DNA of 64,000 nucleotides from Oscillibacter sp. (GCA_017446225.1 JAFSRH010000062.1:1-64000), one strand, 5' to 3'. Shown: positions 8,521 through 17,735, numbered from the stretch's first letter. Notes: generated by a model from the sequence alone, not told the origin. Made by a program: numbers and translations.

Positions 8521-11331
8521 ATCTCAAAAGCGAATAAACCCCATAAGAAACGCTCAGCGGGGAAGAATACCGCGCCGTACGGACAGTTACATGACCCTTA
8601 CGGACGGCGTTATGACCCCCATGGCAAAAACCGGCAGGGGAATTCCGTTTCCGGAAGCGATTCCGAGCCGGTGCGGAGAGTGGGACGGCAGGAGCGGCAG
8701 ACGAAAGAAGATTACAAGCTCAAAGACCTGAAAGAGCCGCCTTCCGCGCTGGTTCCGCCGCCGTCTCTGTCGGACCTCTGGACGGCCTCCACACAGCCCG
8801 CGCCGCTTCTCAACCGGCAGAAGGCGGACATTCCGTTTCCGGACGCCTCCGCGGGCAACGTCAGAATCTATCAGGCGGAAAAGCCGCGTCCCCGGACCGG
8901 AAAGGCCCTTCCGCCCGTTCCGCTGACGCCGGACGTATTGCAACTGGGCGAACCTTCCAAAAAACGGAAGGGGCAGTGGCAGAAGGGCCGGAAATCCATT
9001 CCCATGCAGCCCGTGGCGCCGCCGCCCGAACCGCCCCTCATGGTACCGCCGCCGCGCGTATCCGTTCCGGCGCCGATCAGTCTTTTACGCTGGCGGCAGG
9101 AGTTGAAAGAGGGAGAAAGAAGTCTGGCGCGGCGCAAGGATTCCCCGGCGCAGGACCTCCCATGGCTTCCCCCGCCTCCGGGTACCGGACCCCCGCCGCC
9201 CGAACCGCCGCCTTTGTCCAAACGGATTTCCGGCTTTCTTTGGACTTCGCTTCGTCACGCGGCGGCCAAAGCCGGAAACTGTCTCCTGACGTCCGTAAAG
9301 CGGGGCGTTCTGTTCCTGTGGCATACGCTGGCGGGACTCTTCGTCCGGATTCGGAACCGCCTCCCGACCCCGCCGGCCTTTCTGCGTAAACGCCGCCGGT
9401 ACCGCGGACGCGCGCGCGTTTCGGTATGGAGCCAGTGGCGGGCGTTCTGCCTGTCCTCCCTGTTCATGGGACTGGCGGCCACCGGGGCGGTGGAGGCCGT
9501 ACGGGCGGGCGGCCTCATGGAGATGTGTTCATGGGCCGCGGAACGGACCGGAAGTTTCTTCCTCTCCGGCCTCCTCTACAGCACGGTCACGGCCTTGCTG
9601 GGCGCGTTGATTGGGAAATTATGGGTCTCCGGACTGCTTGTGTCCGTCCTTGCTTTGACCGCCTCCCTTGTCGACCACTTCAAACTGCGGATTGACGGCA
9701 CCCCTCTGACGCTCTCCGACTTCGGACTCATCGGACAGGCCGGAGACATTGCCGGCGTTGCCGGGGAACTCAGTCCCCCGGAAGTGTTCTGGCACTCCGT
9801 CTGGTTCCTGACCTTCTGCGTCCTGACGCTCTTCTTCCTCAGCGGCCTTACCCGTACGAGAGGACCCGACCGGATTGTGCCCGTAGTGTTTTCGGCGGCG
9901 TTGACGTTCTGCCTGTTCTCCGCTACCATGACCATGTCCGTGGGGGCGCTGTTCCACGTGGACGTGGCCGAACGGATTCCGCCCGCCACAAATCACCGTC
10001 TTTACGGCCTGACCGTGGGCCTGTGGCGGGAACTCTTCCTTCAGAAAATCAGTCCGCCGCCGGACTACGGACCCGAACAAATGCGGGACGTCCTGAAAGA
10101 AGTGGACGCCCTGACCGCCGTCCCGGAGACGGAAGAGCGGACCATGCCCAACGTCATTGTCATTCTCTCCGAAAGTTTCTTTGACGTGAACCGCCTTACC
10201 GGCGTCACCTACGACCGGGACCCCGTGGAGAATTTCCACGCTCTACAGGCGGAGAGTATCAGCGGAAGGTTCTACTCCCATTACCTCGGCTACGGCACCG
10301 GCTACATCGAAATGTCCATGCAGACGGGTATCGGCGAACTCGACCTTGACGCCGGGACCAATATTTGTTTCATGCCGGACGAGACTTACCAGCTTCTGGA
10401 CGCCCTCGCCGAACAGTATACCAACCTTGGCAACTATACCGCGGAAATGCTCCACGCCTACGATAACAGCCTGTACAACCGGACCGTGACCTATCCTATG
10501 ATGGGCTACTCGAAATGTCTCTTCTCTGAGGACATCCGCGCGCTTGGCATTGAGTGGACAGGCAATCTGTACGGCGGGTACTACATGAAGGATTCCTATT
10601 TCTTCCAAGCCATGCGCCACGAGATGGAGGAAATCAACGCCGCCGGAAACCGGGCTTTCCTGTACGGCATTACCATGGAAAATCACCAGCCGTTCAACCC
10701 GGACAAGTTCAACGGCGTTTCACAGGTCAAGGTCACGGCCCCGAAACTCAAGCGCTCCGAACTGGAAATTTTAAAAGTAGGCGTGGAGGGAATCGTACGC
10801 GCGGACGCCGCCTTAAAGGAACTTACGGACGCGCTCCGGGACTATCCGGTGCCAACGATTGTCGCCTTTTTCGGGGACCACCGTCCTACGCTTCCCATGC
10901 CGAACGGGCGTACGGTCTATACGCAACTGGGCCTCGTTCCCGGCGGAGATACCAGCCTGTGGACGGAAGAGCAGATCGGCGATATTTATTCCAGTGACTA
11001 CCTCATCTGGGCCAATGACCCCGCCTTACTCCAAGGACAGGCCGGTACCCGTAAGCACGCCGGCGTACTCTCCTTCGGACCCATGATTCTGGAACTGACC
11101 GGACAGCCGCTTTCCCGCTGGTGGAAACTGGCCTGTCTGTCGGCGAACGTCCAGCTCATCAGCAGGGAAGTGTACTTCGTCAACGGAAAAGGGGAGGCGT
11201 TCTTCACACAGGCCCGGGCAGGACTTTCGCCGGAGGAAGAACATCTTCTTGATTTACGCTCCTATGTGCTCTATGACGCCCTTTACGGGGACCGTTACAT
11301 CACGGCGGAAATGAATCGTGCCGGACCATAG
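8521..11331 (+). CDS. LtaS-like sulfatase-fold membrane enzyme (lipoteichoic acid synthase family)
   Basis: A membrane enzyme of the LtaS/alkaline phosphatase superfamily, which moves glycerol-phosphate units onto an anchor lipid or related substrates. A proline-rich basic cytoplasmic region of about 300 residues is followed by four or five membrane segments (about residues 310-480) and an extracellular catalytic domain from about 540. Metal and nucleophile candidates are ILSESFFD, the threonine in GYGTGYIEMS, and FFGDHRPTLP (about residue 784), matching LtaS ligands. The start is uncertain: the frame is open from before 8521, AGAAAGGGGGG sits seven bases ahead of an ATC codon at 8521, and the first usual start codon is GTG at 8671, which has no ribosome site. 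From 8521 the product is 936 residues. Confidence 0.82.
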   Translation: MSKANKPHKKRSAGKNTAPYGQLHDPYGRRYDPHGKNRQGNSVSGSDSEPVRRVGRQERQTKEDYKLKDLKEPPSALVPPPSLSDLWTASTQPAPLLNRQKADIPFPDASAGNVRIYQAEKPRPRTGKALPPVPLTPDVLQLGEPSKKRKGQWQKGRKSIPMQPVAPPPEPPLMVPPPRVSVPAPISLLRWRQELKEGERSLARRKDSPAQDLPWLPPPPGTGPPPPEPPPLSKRISGFLWTSLRHAAAKAGNCLLTSVKRGVLFLWHTLAGLFVRIRNRLPTPPAFLRKRRRYRGRARVSVWSQWRAFCLSSLFMGLAATGAVEAVRAGGLMEMCSWAAERTGSFFLSGLLYSTVTALLGALIGKLWVSGLLVSVLALTASLVDHFKLRIDGTPLTLSDFGLIGQAGDIAGVAGELSPPEVFWHSVWFLTFCVLTLFFLSGLTRTRGPDRIVPVVFSAALTFCLFSATMTMSVGALFHVDVAERIPPATNHRLYGLTVGLWRELFLQKISPPPDYGPEQMRDVLKEVDALTAVPETEERTMPNVIVILSESFFDVNRLTGVTYDRDPVENFHALQAESISGRFYSHYLGYGTGYIEMSMQTGIGELDLDAGTNICFMPDETYQLLDALAEQYTNLGNYTAEMLHAYDNSLYNRTVTYPMMGYSKCLFSEDIRALGIEWTGNLYGGYYMKDSYFFQAMRHEMEEINAAGNRAFLYGITMENHQPFNPDKFNGVSQVKVTAPKLKRSELEILKVGVEGIVRADAALKELTDALRDYPVPTIVAFFGDHRPTLPMPNGRTVYTQLGLVPGGDTSLWTEEQIGDIYSSDYLIWANDPALLQGQAGTRKHAGVLSFGPMILELTGQPLSRWWKLACLSANVQLISREVYFVNGKGEAFFTQARAGLSPEEEHLLDLRSYVLYDALYGDRYITAEMNRAGP

Positions 11332-11386
11332 CGGCCGCGGCGGCCCCTGTCTGGAGGGGTCGCCGCGTTGTGTAGAGCGTGAGCCG

Positions 11387-11833
11387 TTATGTTTTGGCCT
11401 GTATTTTCGCGCCGCACTTCGGACAGGTGATGACGATGTTGCCCTTGCCGACCGGCACACGGCAGACCGTCCCGCACTGTTTACACGTGTAGTATTTGTG
11501 CTCCCGGTCCCGGTGACGCTTCACGGCTCCGTCCGCAATCCGCCGCGTACGCTGCCACCAGTTCAGCCAGCGCAGATTCTCCGCCTGACGCCGCGGAAGG
11601 TTCCGCGAAAGGACCCGGAACGCCATTGCGATGAGCAGAACATCCGTCAGGACGTTGAACACGACCCCGATAACCAGACTCCGGCTCGCCGCCACCACGA
11701 CCGCCCGGACTACGCGCAGGATCAGATACGCCCACAACAGCGCGTAATTCAACTGGTCCATTCCGTTCCGCCCCAGCATAAACCGTCCGGCCGCGATACG
11801 TAGTTTTTGCAGGGCGTCTTGAAGTTTTTCCAT
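11387..11833 (-). CDS. small membrane protein with C-terminal zinc ribbon
   Basis: A 148-residue protein not recognised by name. Residues 25-80 hold two hydrophobic stretches (NYALLWAYLILRVVRAVVVAA and VFNVLTDVLLIAMAFRVL region), followed by a basic, tryptophan-rich linker and a C-terminal zinc ribbon with CKQC and CPKC. Similar membrane-plus-zinc-ribbon proteins are frequent hypothetical genes in Clostridia. The ATG follows AGGGGATTTC. It is monocistronic with its own promoter, divergent from htpG. Confidence 0.75.
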   Translation of the reverse strand: MEKLQDALQKLRIAAGRFMLGRNGMDQLNYALLWAYLILRVVRAVVVAASRSLVIGVVFNVLTDVLLIAMAFRVLSRNLPRRQAENLRWLNWWQRTRRIADGAVKRHRDREHKYYTCKQCGTVCRVPVGKGNIVITCPKCGAKIQAKT

Positions 11834-11874
11834 GAAATCCCCTCTTTTCCGGCTCCGTGCCGGGTGTTTTTCCT

Positions 11875-11903
11875 ATTGTAACGGAATTTTCCGCCGCTGG
11901 CAA
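11875..11903 (-). promoter_or_regulatory. promoter for the zinc-ribbon membrane protein
   Basis: Minus-strand TTGCCA (11903-11898), 17 bases, TACAAT (11880-11875), 41 bases before the ATG. Confidence 0.6.
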
Positions 11904-11945
11904 CCGTTTCAAGGAGGAAATTTACAAAAACGACATAAAAATCCG

Positions 11946-11974
11946 TTCCCAATTTTCGCCACTCGTGCTATAAT
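11946..11974 (+). promoter_or_regulatory. promoter for htpG
   Basis: TTCCCA (11946-11951), 17 bases, a perfect TATAAT (11969-11974) with an extended TG. No CIRCE inverted repeat (TTAGCACTC type) is visible, so HrcA control is not indicated. Confidence 0.65.
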
Positions 11975-12042
11975 CTGCCTGTGAAACGGGGCGCCATGCG
12001 CGCCTTACCGCAATCTCAAAAAAGGAAGTGTGTTTTTCTGCC

Positions 12043-13923
12043 ATGGAAAAGAAAGAATTTAAGGCCGAATCCAAACGCCTGCTCGACCTGATGATTCATT
12101 CCATCTACACCCACAAGGAAATTTTCCTCAGAGAGCTGATTTCCAACGCCAGCGATGCGTGCGACAAACTCTGTTACCGCGCCCTGACGGATACGAGTAT
12201 CGGCATGGACCGCAAGGATTTTCAAATCCGCCTGACCATTGACGCCGACAAGCGCCTTCTCACCGTCTCCGATAACGGAATCGGCATGGACCGCGCCGAC
12301 TTGGAGGACAATTTGGGCATGATCGCCTCTTCCGGCTCCTTCCGCTTCAAGGAGGAACTCGGCGAGGACGCCAAAGACACGGACGTGATCGGACAGTTCG
12401 GCGTGGGCTTCTATTCCGCGTTCATGGTGTCGGACCATATCACCGTCATTACGCGCAAGTACGGAGACGAAACCGCGTGGAAATGGGAATCGGACGGCGC
12501 GGACGGCTATACCATAGAGGAAGCCCATCGTGACGCCCCCGGAACCGATATCATTTTGCATATCAAGCCGGATACCGAAGAGGAGAATTACGGGGAATTT
12601 CTGCAAAGCTGGCACATTCAGTCCCTTGTACGGAAATACTCCGACTATATCCGTTTCCCCATCCGGATGGAAGTCAGCAAGACGCGTAAGAAAGAGGATT
12701 CCCCGGAGGACCGCCCCGAGTACGAAACCTATCAGGAAGAGGACACGCTGAACTCTATGGTTCCCCTGTGGCAAAGAAGCAAGGGGGAAGTCAGCGAGGA
12801 GGAGTACAACAAGTTCTACCGCGACAAGTTCCACGACTACGGCGAGCCGTTGCGCGTGATTACGGTCTCCGTAGAGGGCGCCGTGACCTACAAGGCGTTG
12901 CTGTTCCTTCCCTCCGCCGCCCCGTACGACTTCTACACCAAGGATTATCAGGCCGGGTTACAACTCTATTCCAGCGGCGTACTGATTATGGACAAGTGCG
13001 CGGACCTGCTGCCGGAATACTTCCGCTTTATGCGCGGCGTGGTCGATTCGCCGGACTTGTCTTTGAACATCTCCCGCGAACTGCTTCAGCATGACCGGCA
13101 GTTAAAAGTCATTGCCGGGAACTTGGAAAAGAAGGTCAAGAGCGACCTGTTGAAACTCCGGGAAGAGGACCGCGAAAAGTACGGGACGTTCTGGAAACAG
13201 TTTGGCCGTCAGGTGAAGTACGGCCTTGTCAGCGATTACGGCGCCCATAAGGACGCGTTACAGGACCTGTTGATGTTCTACTCGTCCACGGAAAAGAAAA
13301 TGGTGACGCTCGCGGAGTACGCCGACCGTATGCCCGGAGAGCAGAAGTATATTTACTACGCCGCCGGGGAAACGCCCGAAAAGGTGGACCATCTGCCCCA
13401 AACGGAACTGCTCAAGGAAAAAGGCACGGAAATTCTGTACTTTACGGAAGAAGTGGACGAATTTTGCGCGCAGACGCTCCACGCCTACCGGGAAAAGGAA
13501 TTCCGTTCCGTACTGGATCAGGAACTGGAAGAAGGGGACGCCGACAAGGCAAAAGAAACCGCCGAAGCGCACAAGGCGGCGTTCGATTTTGTCAAGGAGG
13601 CGCTCGGCGACAAGGTGAAGGAAGTACGGGCTTCCACGAGACTGAAATCACATCCGGTCTGTCTTGCGGCGGAGGGGATGAGTTTCGAGATGGAAAAGTA
13701 TTTCCACGCGGTTCAGCCGGATATCGCCGTTCAGGCCGGACGGATTCTGGAATTGAACGTGGAGCACCCGGCCTTTGAGGCGTTGGAAAAGGCGGTTTCC
13801 GATGACCCGGAGAAGGCGAAAAAGTACGCGTCCTTACTCTACGCGCAAGCTCTGCTCATTGCCGGACTCCCGCTGGATGACCCGTCCGGGTACACCGACC
13901 TTGTCTGTGAACTGATGAAATAA
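12043..13923 (+). CDS. htpG: chaperone HtpG (Hsp90)
   Basis: A 626-residue bacterial Hsp90, full family length. It is a dimeric ATP-driven cytosolic chaperone. The GHKL ATPase motifs are present: ELISNASDACDKL (about residue 30), DNGIGM (about 79) and QFGVGFYSAFMV (about 117). The middle domain and C-terminal dimer domain follow normally. The ATG at 12043 is chosen because it gives the family N-terminus (MEKKEFKAESKRLLDL); a GTG at 12028 lies inside the ribosome site AAGGAAG and would add five residues. Confidence 0.96.
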   Translation: MEKKEFKAESKRLLDLMIHSIYTHKEIFLRELISNASDACDKLCYRALTDTSIGMDRKDFQIRLTIDADKRLLTVSDNGIGMDRADLEDNLGMIASSGSFRFKEELGEDAKDTDVIGQFGVGFYSAFMVSDHITVITRKYGDETAWKWESDGADGYTIEEAHRDAPGTDIILHIKPDTEEENYGEFLQSWHIQSLVRKYSDYIRFPIRMEVSKTRKKEDSPEDRPEYETYQEEDTLNSMVPLWQRSKGEVSEEEYNKFYRDKFHDYGEPLRVITVSVEGAVTYKALLFLPSAAPYDFYTKDYQAGLQLYSSGVLIMDKCADLLPEYFRFMRGVVDSPDLSLNISRELLQHDRQLKVIAGNLEKKVKSDLLKLREEDREKYGTFWKQFGRQVKYGLVSDYGAHKDALQDLLMFYSSTEKKMVTLAEYADRMPGEQKYIYYAAGETPEKVDHLPQTELLKEKGTEILYFTEEVDEFCAQTLHAYREKEFRSVLDQELEEGDADKAKETAEAHKAAFDFVKEALGDKVKEVRASTRLKSHPVCLAAEGMSFEMEKYFHAVQPDIAVQAGRILELNVEHPAFEALEKAVSDDPEKAKKYASLLYAQALLIAGLPLDDPSGYTDLVCELMK

Positions 13924-13946
13924 CGCGCGGAACAGCGCAAAAACCA

Positions 13947-13980
13947 CGCCGGGGAAACAAGTCCCCGGCGCATTCATTTT
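13947..13980 (+). terminator. terminator after htpG
   Basis: An eight-base stem CGCCGGGG/CCCCGGCG (13947-13954, 13963-13970) followed by CATTCATTTT. It also marks the left edge of the AT-richer insert. Confidence 0.75.
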
Positions 13981-14013
13981 GCTGTCAAAGCGATCCGTAG
14001 CGGCGCTTCCACA

Positions 14014-15069
14014 TCAGTTTTCGTGAGCCTCTGCGACCCGTTGAAGAAACGCCCTGAGCATATCCGGATCTATATTGTCGCCGTGATTTGAATTCAGCTT
14101 CTTTTGCAGAGCATCGGGAGGATCAATACCGGTCCGGGCGGCCAAAATACTGACCCTTCGCCGGATATTTCTGAGATAATCATCTTCGATATCGGTCAAA
14201 GCCGCCAGATATTCCCGGTAAATAGTTTCGATTTCCTCCGTATTTGTCCTCCAGTCCTCCATTGTATACAGGAGAGCTTCCCGGGACAGCGCGGACAAAT
14301 ATATGAGATATTCCAAACGGGCGGCTGTGGTCGTTTGCCCATATTGCAAGGCCCGATCACAGGTAACAATGACTTCTTGATAATTTTGTTGCTGGAACAT
14401 CTCATCGGCATATCGTAAAGAACACCGGACTGCCGCGTATTTTCCGGTCTTCGCGATATCCGCCAATTTCCGCAAAGCCTCGTTCATGAGCCGATCGGCT
14501 TCATCATAGTTCTCTTCATCCATAGCGAGCTTAGCGAGACTTTGGAGAATATCATATTCCGAAAGATAACTGCGTTCGTCAGACGGGCAATATTTCTGAT
14601 AGCGCTCTGCAATACGCAGGGCAGTGTTCAGCCACTCTTGCATTGTCTTCTTGTCTTTTTGCCAGCTCCACGCTCCTTTGAAAAAATCGATCGTGAACTG
14701 AAACGCGCGCCACGTCCACGAAGAAAAAGGACGCCCGATCAGCGTAGCCAAATGCCCTTGCGCTTCGGCATACTTGCTACATTTAGAACCATAGTTGATG
14801 GCGTCCGCCAGAAGATCTGTATCGTACGGAAACTGTTGCAATCCCCGTTTCACAATCTCATAAGCGGTCAAATAGTCATCTAATCTTGACAAGACAACCG
14901 AGTAATTATGATAATCGGTTTCATCTCCGACTATCTCCGGATTTTCCTGAACTTCCTGCCAGATTGCGCGTATCTGGTCGTAATCGCGCTCATTGCTGGC
15001 TTTTTTCGAGAATTCTTGTGCAATGCCGATTGAGAGAATCACCGGCTCCGCTTCATTCGTCCTGCTCAT
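14014..15069 (-). CDS. TPR-like helical repeat protein, partner of the metallophosphoesterase
   Basis: A 351-residue protein not recognised by name. It is all-helical with repeated pairs such as YHNYSVVLSRLDDYLTAYEI, YDILQSLAKLAMDEENYDEA and RYADEMFQQQNYQEV, a spacing and A/Y/L pattern typical of tetratricopeptide repeats from about residue 50 to 290. No signal peptide or membrane segment is seen, so it is cytosolic. It has no visible catalytic motif and is probably a binding or scaffold protein. Its start overlaps the stop of the metallophosphoesterase gene by four bases (ATGA), so the two are coupled. Base composition is clearly AT-richer than flanking genes, suggesting transfer. Confidence 0.8.
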   Translation of the reverse strand: MSRTNEAEPVILSIGIAQEFSKKASNERDYDQIRAIWQEVQENPEIVGDETDYHNYSVVLSRLDDYLTAYEIVKRGLQQFPYDTDLLADAINYGSKCSKYAEAQGHLATLIGRPFSSWTWRAFQFTIDFFKGAWSWQKDKKTMQEWLNTALRIAERYQKYCPSDERSYLSEYDILQSLAKLAMDEENYDEADRLMNEALRKLADIAKTGKYAAVRCSLRYADEMFQQQNYQEVIVTCDRALQYGQTTTAARLEYLIYLSALSREALLYTMEDWRTNTEEIETIYREYLAALTDIEDDYLRNIRRRVSILAARTGIDPPDALQKKLNSNHGDNIDPDMLRAFLQRVAEAHEN

Positions 15070-16568
15070 TCGTCTTCCTCCCGATCCGGATTGAATTTGG
15101 TCAAAAGCCTGTCATCACGATTTTCGCTTTGATCATCTCTTTCCTTTTTTTTGCTGAAGTTTTGGCGTTGCTCCGACATTGTGCTATCGCGGTTAGCAGG
15201 ATCAGAATTCGCGCTTTGATCATTATCCTTCTGAAGGATAATTTCAATTTGACTTTTGAGAGCGAGAAACTGTTCATCTGAAAGGTCAGAGATATCTGGC
15301 AGATTGCGGTTTTTGGGAGTCGGATTCTGATTCTGAAATTCCTGCAATTTACACGAACCGGTTGATTCAATCCACTGATTAATGACAAGAGGGTCATGTA
15401 TATACGTATAAATAGATACGGTCAGTTCTGGCGGCTTCTGGTCATCTTGGAGTTCCTCAATGGCAAAACTTGCTTGATTATATCCTGTCTTGTCCGGAAA
15501 AATACCGCCAATTCTCACTTCATAAATAGTCCTCTCATTCACGCCTCCTTCGTAGTGTATAGGGGTCACTGCCGGTTTGTGCGTATGCCCGCACAAGTAC
15601 ACTTGGGCTTGGACCTTCTTTGCAAACCCGCAGAACGAAGATTGCGCCTCTTCGCTATAAAAGGAAATCGGATGATGTCCAAAGAGAACAGGGTAGTGAC
15701 ACTTTTGCTCTTGCAAAGCGTCTTTCAGAGCGTTGGAAGCGTCCTGACTGATAAAGCAAAGGTGTTCCTCATCGTTTCTCCACAAACCCTGCCGCTTCAT
15801 ATAGGCGTTTTGATAACGTTCATAGGCTTTCTGCGCTTCTTCAAAATGCAGTTTAGCGTGCGCCGTTTGCATTTCACCCCAAGCCTTTTCCAATTCTTCC
15901 GTGATTTTAGCTTGAGAGTATAACTGACCGGCTAACAAGGCGGTATTCAGGCCAATTACAGCGCTCTTTGGCGAACTGCCATCGGGGAGAGCAAACTTTC
16001 TAAACTCGTAAAGAAACTTATTGTCATCGCCTGACCAGTAGTTATTACCACATTTCTGCATTGCTTTGTCGAACAAAGAAAACGTGCGCTCCGTCAAAAC
16101 TTGACGCTCTAAGGTCTTCAAGGCATTGAGTCCATCTTTATTGTAAAAACGTCCTCCCTTTGTAACAAACGGATTCCCTTTTTCATCTACAGATTCCAGT
16201 AAATTATTCCGCAGGATGACAAAGGAATCATCCTCATTTACAAGGTAGGCATTTCTGAAAACATCATGATTCCCGGGGCAGTAAAAAAGCCGGTCCATCT
16301 GATCCCCGGGGTTCCAGTTCCAGCGGCACTGATTTGAGCAAGCCTTATAAACCTCCCCTAAAAATCGCAAGGCGGCTTCCTTTTGCCCTTTGTCCCATTT
16401 CCCATGATTGAACAAATCGCCGGTAAAAATAATAAAATCTACCGGATTATCATGGACTCGCTCATTTAAGCCCTCAAAAAAAGACTCATAAAACTTGTCC
16501 TCTTCTTGGGAATTCTCGTTTGGATAGGAGCTGTTAATATGGAGATCAGAAATATGCAACCACTTCAT
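15066..16568 (-). CDS. calcineurin-like metallophosphoesterase with disordered tail
   Basis: A 500-residue predicted cytosolic phosphoesterase. All five metal and catalytic blocks are present: DLH (residues 8-10), GDLFNHG (50-56), GNHD (99-102), GHHP (297-300) and GHTH (327-330), so it should be active on a phosphoester such as a nucleotide, nucleic acid end or phosphoprotein. A helical insert lies at about residues 140-265. The last 95 residues are polar and charged and look disordered. The ATG at 16568 follows GGAGGTG. It is first in a two-gene operon with the TPR-like gene. It lacks the capping domain order of SbcD and has no sbcC beside it. Substrate unknown. Confidence 0.85.
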   Translation of the reverse strand: MKWLHISDLHINSSYPNENSQEEDKFYESFFEGLNERVHDNPVDFIIFTGDLFNHGKWDKGQKEAALRFLGEVYKACSNQCRWNWNPGDQMDRLFYCPGNHDVFRNAYLVNEDDSFVILRNNLLESVDEKGNPFVTKGGRFYNKDGLNALKTLERQVLTERTFSLFDKAMQKCGNNYWSGDDNKFLYEFRKFALPDGSSPKSAVIGLNTALLAGQLYSQAKITEELEKAWGEMQTAHAKLHFEEAQKAYERYQNAYMKRQGLWRNDEEHLCFISQDASNALKDALQEQKCHYPVLFGHHPISFYSEEAQSSFCGFAKKVQAQVYLCGHTHKPAVTPIHYEGGVNERTIYEVRIGGIFPDKTGYNQASFAIEELQDDQKPPELTVSIYTYIHDPLVINQWIESTGSCKLQEFQNQNPTPKNRNLPDISDLSDEQFLALKSQIEIILQKDNDQSANSDPANRDSTMSEQRQNFSKKKERDDQSENRDDRLLTKFNPDREEDE

Positions 16569-16589
16569 ATTTGAACACCTCCACATTAA

Positions 16590-16618
16590 ATCTTACCAAA
16601 GAACAGAAACATTGTCAA
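16590..16618 (-). promoter_or_regulatory. strong promoter of the phosphoesterase/TPR operon
   Basis: Minus-strand TTGACA (16618-16613), 17 bases, TAAGAT (16595-16590), 22 bases before the ATG. This is near consensus and implies a short leader. Confidence 0.8.
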
Positions 16619-16638
16619 GTATTTCAGTCGATTTTTGT

Positions 16639-16656
16639 CAAACAGTACAAACAGTA
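16639..16656 (-). repeat. tandem 9-base direct repeats upstream of the -35 box
   Basis: Two abutting copies of CAAACAGTA (plus strand), 20 bases upstream of the -35 box of the phosphoesterase promoter. Tandem copies at this position are typical of an activator or repressor site; no known regulator was recognised. Confidence 0.5.
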
Positions 16657-16680
16657 CCGGGCAAAATGTGCAGTTCATCT

Positions 16681-16706
16681 AAAATACGTGTTTTATCGCG
16701 TATTTT
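16681..16706. repeat. AT-rich inverted repeat
   Basis: AAAATACG (16681-16688) and CGTATTTT (16699-16706) flank ten bases. It lies at the right edge of the AT-richer insert, between the phosphoesterase promoter and the hemolysin III family gene. It could end transcription in either direction or bind a regulator. Confidence 0.45.
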
Positions 16707-16789
16707 CGTGAATTGTTACCAATCGAGTTGGAAGTCCTCTATGCGCCATCCGTTCCGGGTGGTACGTTTTTCCAATCCTCTTGCGTGGG

Positions 16790-17551
16790 TTAATAAATTT
16801 GCGTGTAAATGCCCAGCCAGTGAAGCGCCGCCGCAGTCAGGACCAGAATATGCCACACGCAATGATCGTATTTTTTCTGCCGCGCGAACGGAATCATGCC
16901 CGCCGTATAAACCACGCCGCCCATGAAGATAAACCATAACAAAGTCCGCGCGTGCGCGTAGAAGTCCGGTATGAACGCCAAGGCACTCCAACCCAGAACA
17001 AAGTACGTTGTGAAGAGCAAAGCGCGCCACTGTCCCGGGCCGAATATCAGCACCAGCAACGCCCCCGCCAGAATCACGCCCCACTGCACACAGAACAGCG
17101 TTACGCCGAGTACGCCGCCCGTATACACCAGCAGAATCGGCGCGAATGTGCCGCCGATCAACAGGTAAATGGACGTGTAGTCCAGTCTCCGCCACACGCG
17201 TTTGGCTCCGGACCCCGTGGGCAAGGCGTGGTAAATACTGCTCATCAACATCATGAACATCATGCTGACGCCGTAAAACAGGGACGCTGTCAGCTTCCAC
17301 GGCGTGTCGGACTTCATCAGCAGGAGCGCCATACAGGCGGCCGCCATCAGGGCGCCCAAGCCGTGACTCGCGGCGTTAATCCACTCTTCGCGCCTCGTCA
17401 GGCGGGGAGGCTCATTCCGCTGACGGACCAGTTTTTTATGTTTGGCGCGTTTACGTTCGCGTTGCAGTTTTCGTACCGCTTTTCGCAGTTGCGCGGCCTC
17501 GTCCCCCGCCTTGACGCCGACAAGATACCCCTCCATTGACACCGTCCGCAT
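16790..17551 (-). CDS. hemolysin III / PAQR family membrane protein (TrhA/YqfA type)
   Basis: A 253-residue protein: a basic cytoplasmic N-terminus of about 60 residues, then seven predicted membrane segments. Family zinc-site residues are seen as NAASHGLGA (about residue 60), SSIYHAL (about 105) and HCVWHI near the C-terminus. Relatives affect membrane fluidity or lipid state; the old haemolysin name is not proof of lysis. The N-terminal basic extension is longer than in many homologues. The ATG follows GGGAGGTCTGCTGT. Confidence 0.88.
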   Translation of the reverse strand: MRTVSMEGYLVGVKAGDEAAQLRKAVRKLQRERKRAKHKKLVRQRNEPPRLTRREEWINAASHGLGALMAAACMALLLMKSDTPWKLTASLFYGVSMMFMMLMSSIYHALPTGSGAKRVWRRLDYTSIYLLIGGTFAPILLVYTGGVLGVTLFCVQWGVILAGALLVLIFGPGQWRALLFTTYFVLGWSALAFIPDFYAHARTLLWFIFMGGVVYTAGMIPFARQKKYDHCVWHILVLTAAALHWLGIYTQIY

Positions 17552-17735
17552 ACAGCAGACCTCCCTTCTATACGTTCTTTACAGTATATGACAGGTTTCA
17601 AAAGACTTGATAACATGGTTTCTATTACTATATTACATCATGTCAAAAGAAAAATCAAGCGTTTTTTTTGTGACTTCAGGATTTCCCGGAACGTCAGAGA
17701 ACATCCGCGCCGGGAAGAGGAACAATCGCGTAAAA

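Noticed and set aside
15066..16568. SbcD nuclease as the identity of the metallophosphoesterase
   Set aside because: No SbcC-type ATPase lies beside it, and its insert and disordered tail do not match the SbcD layout.
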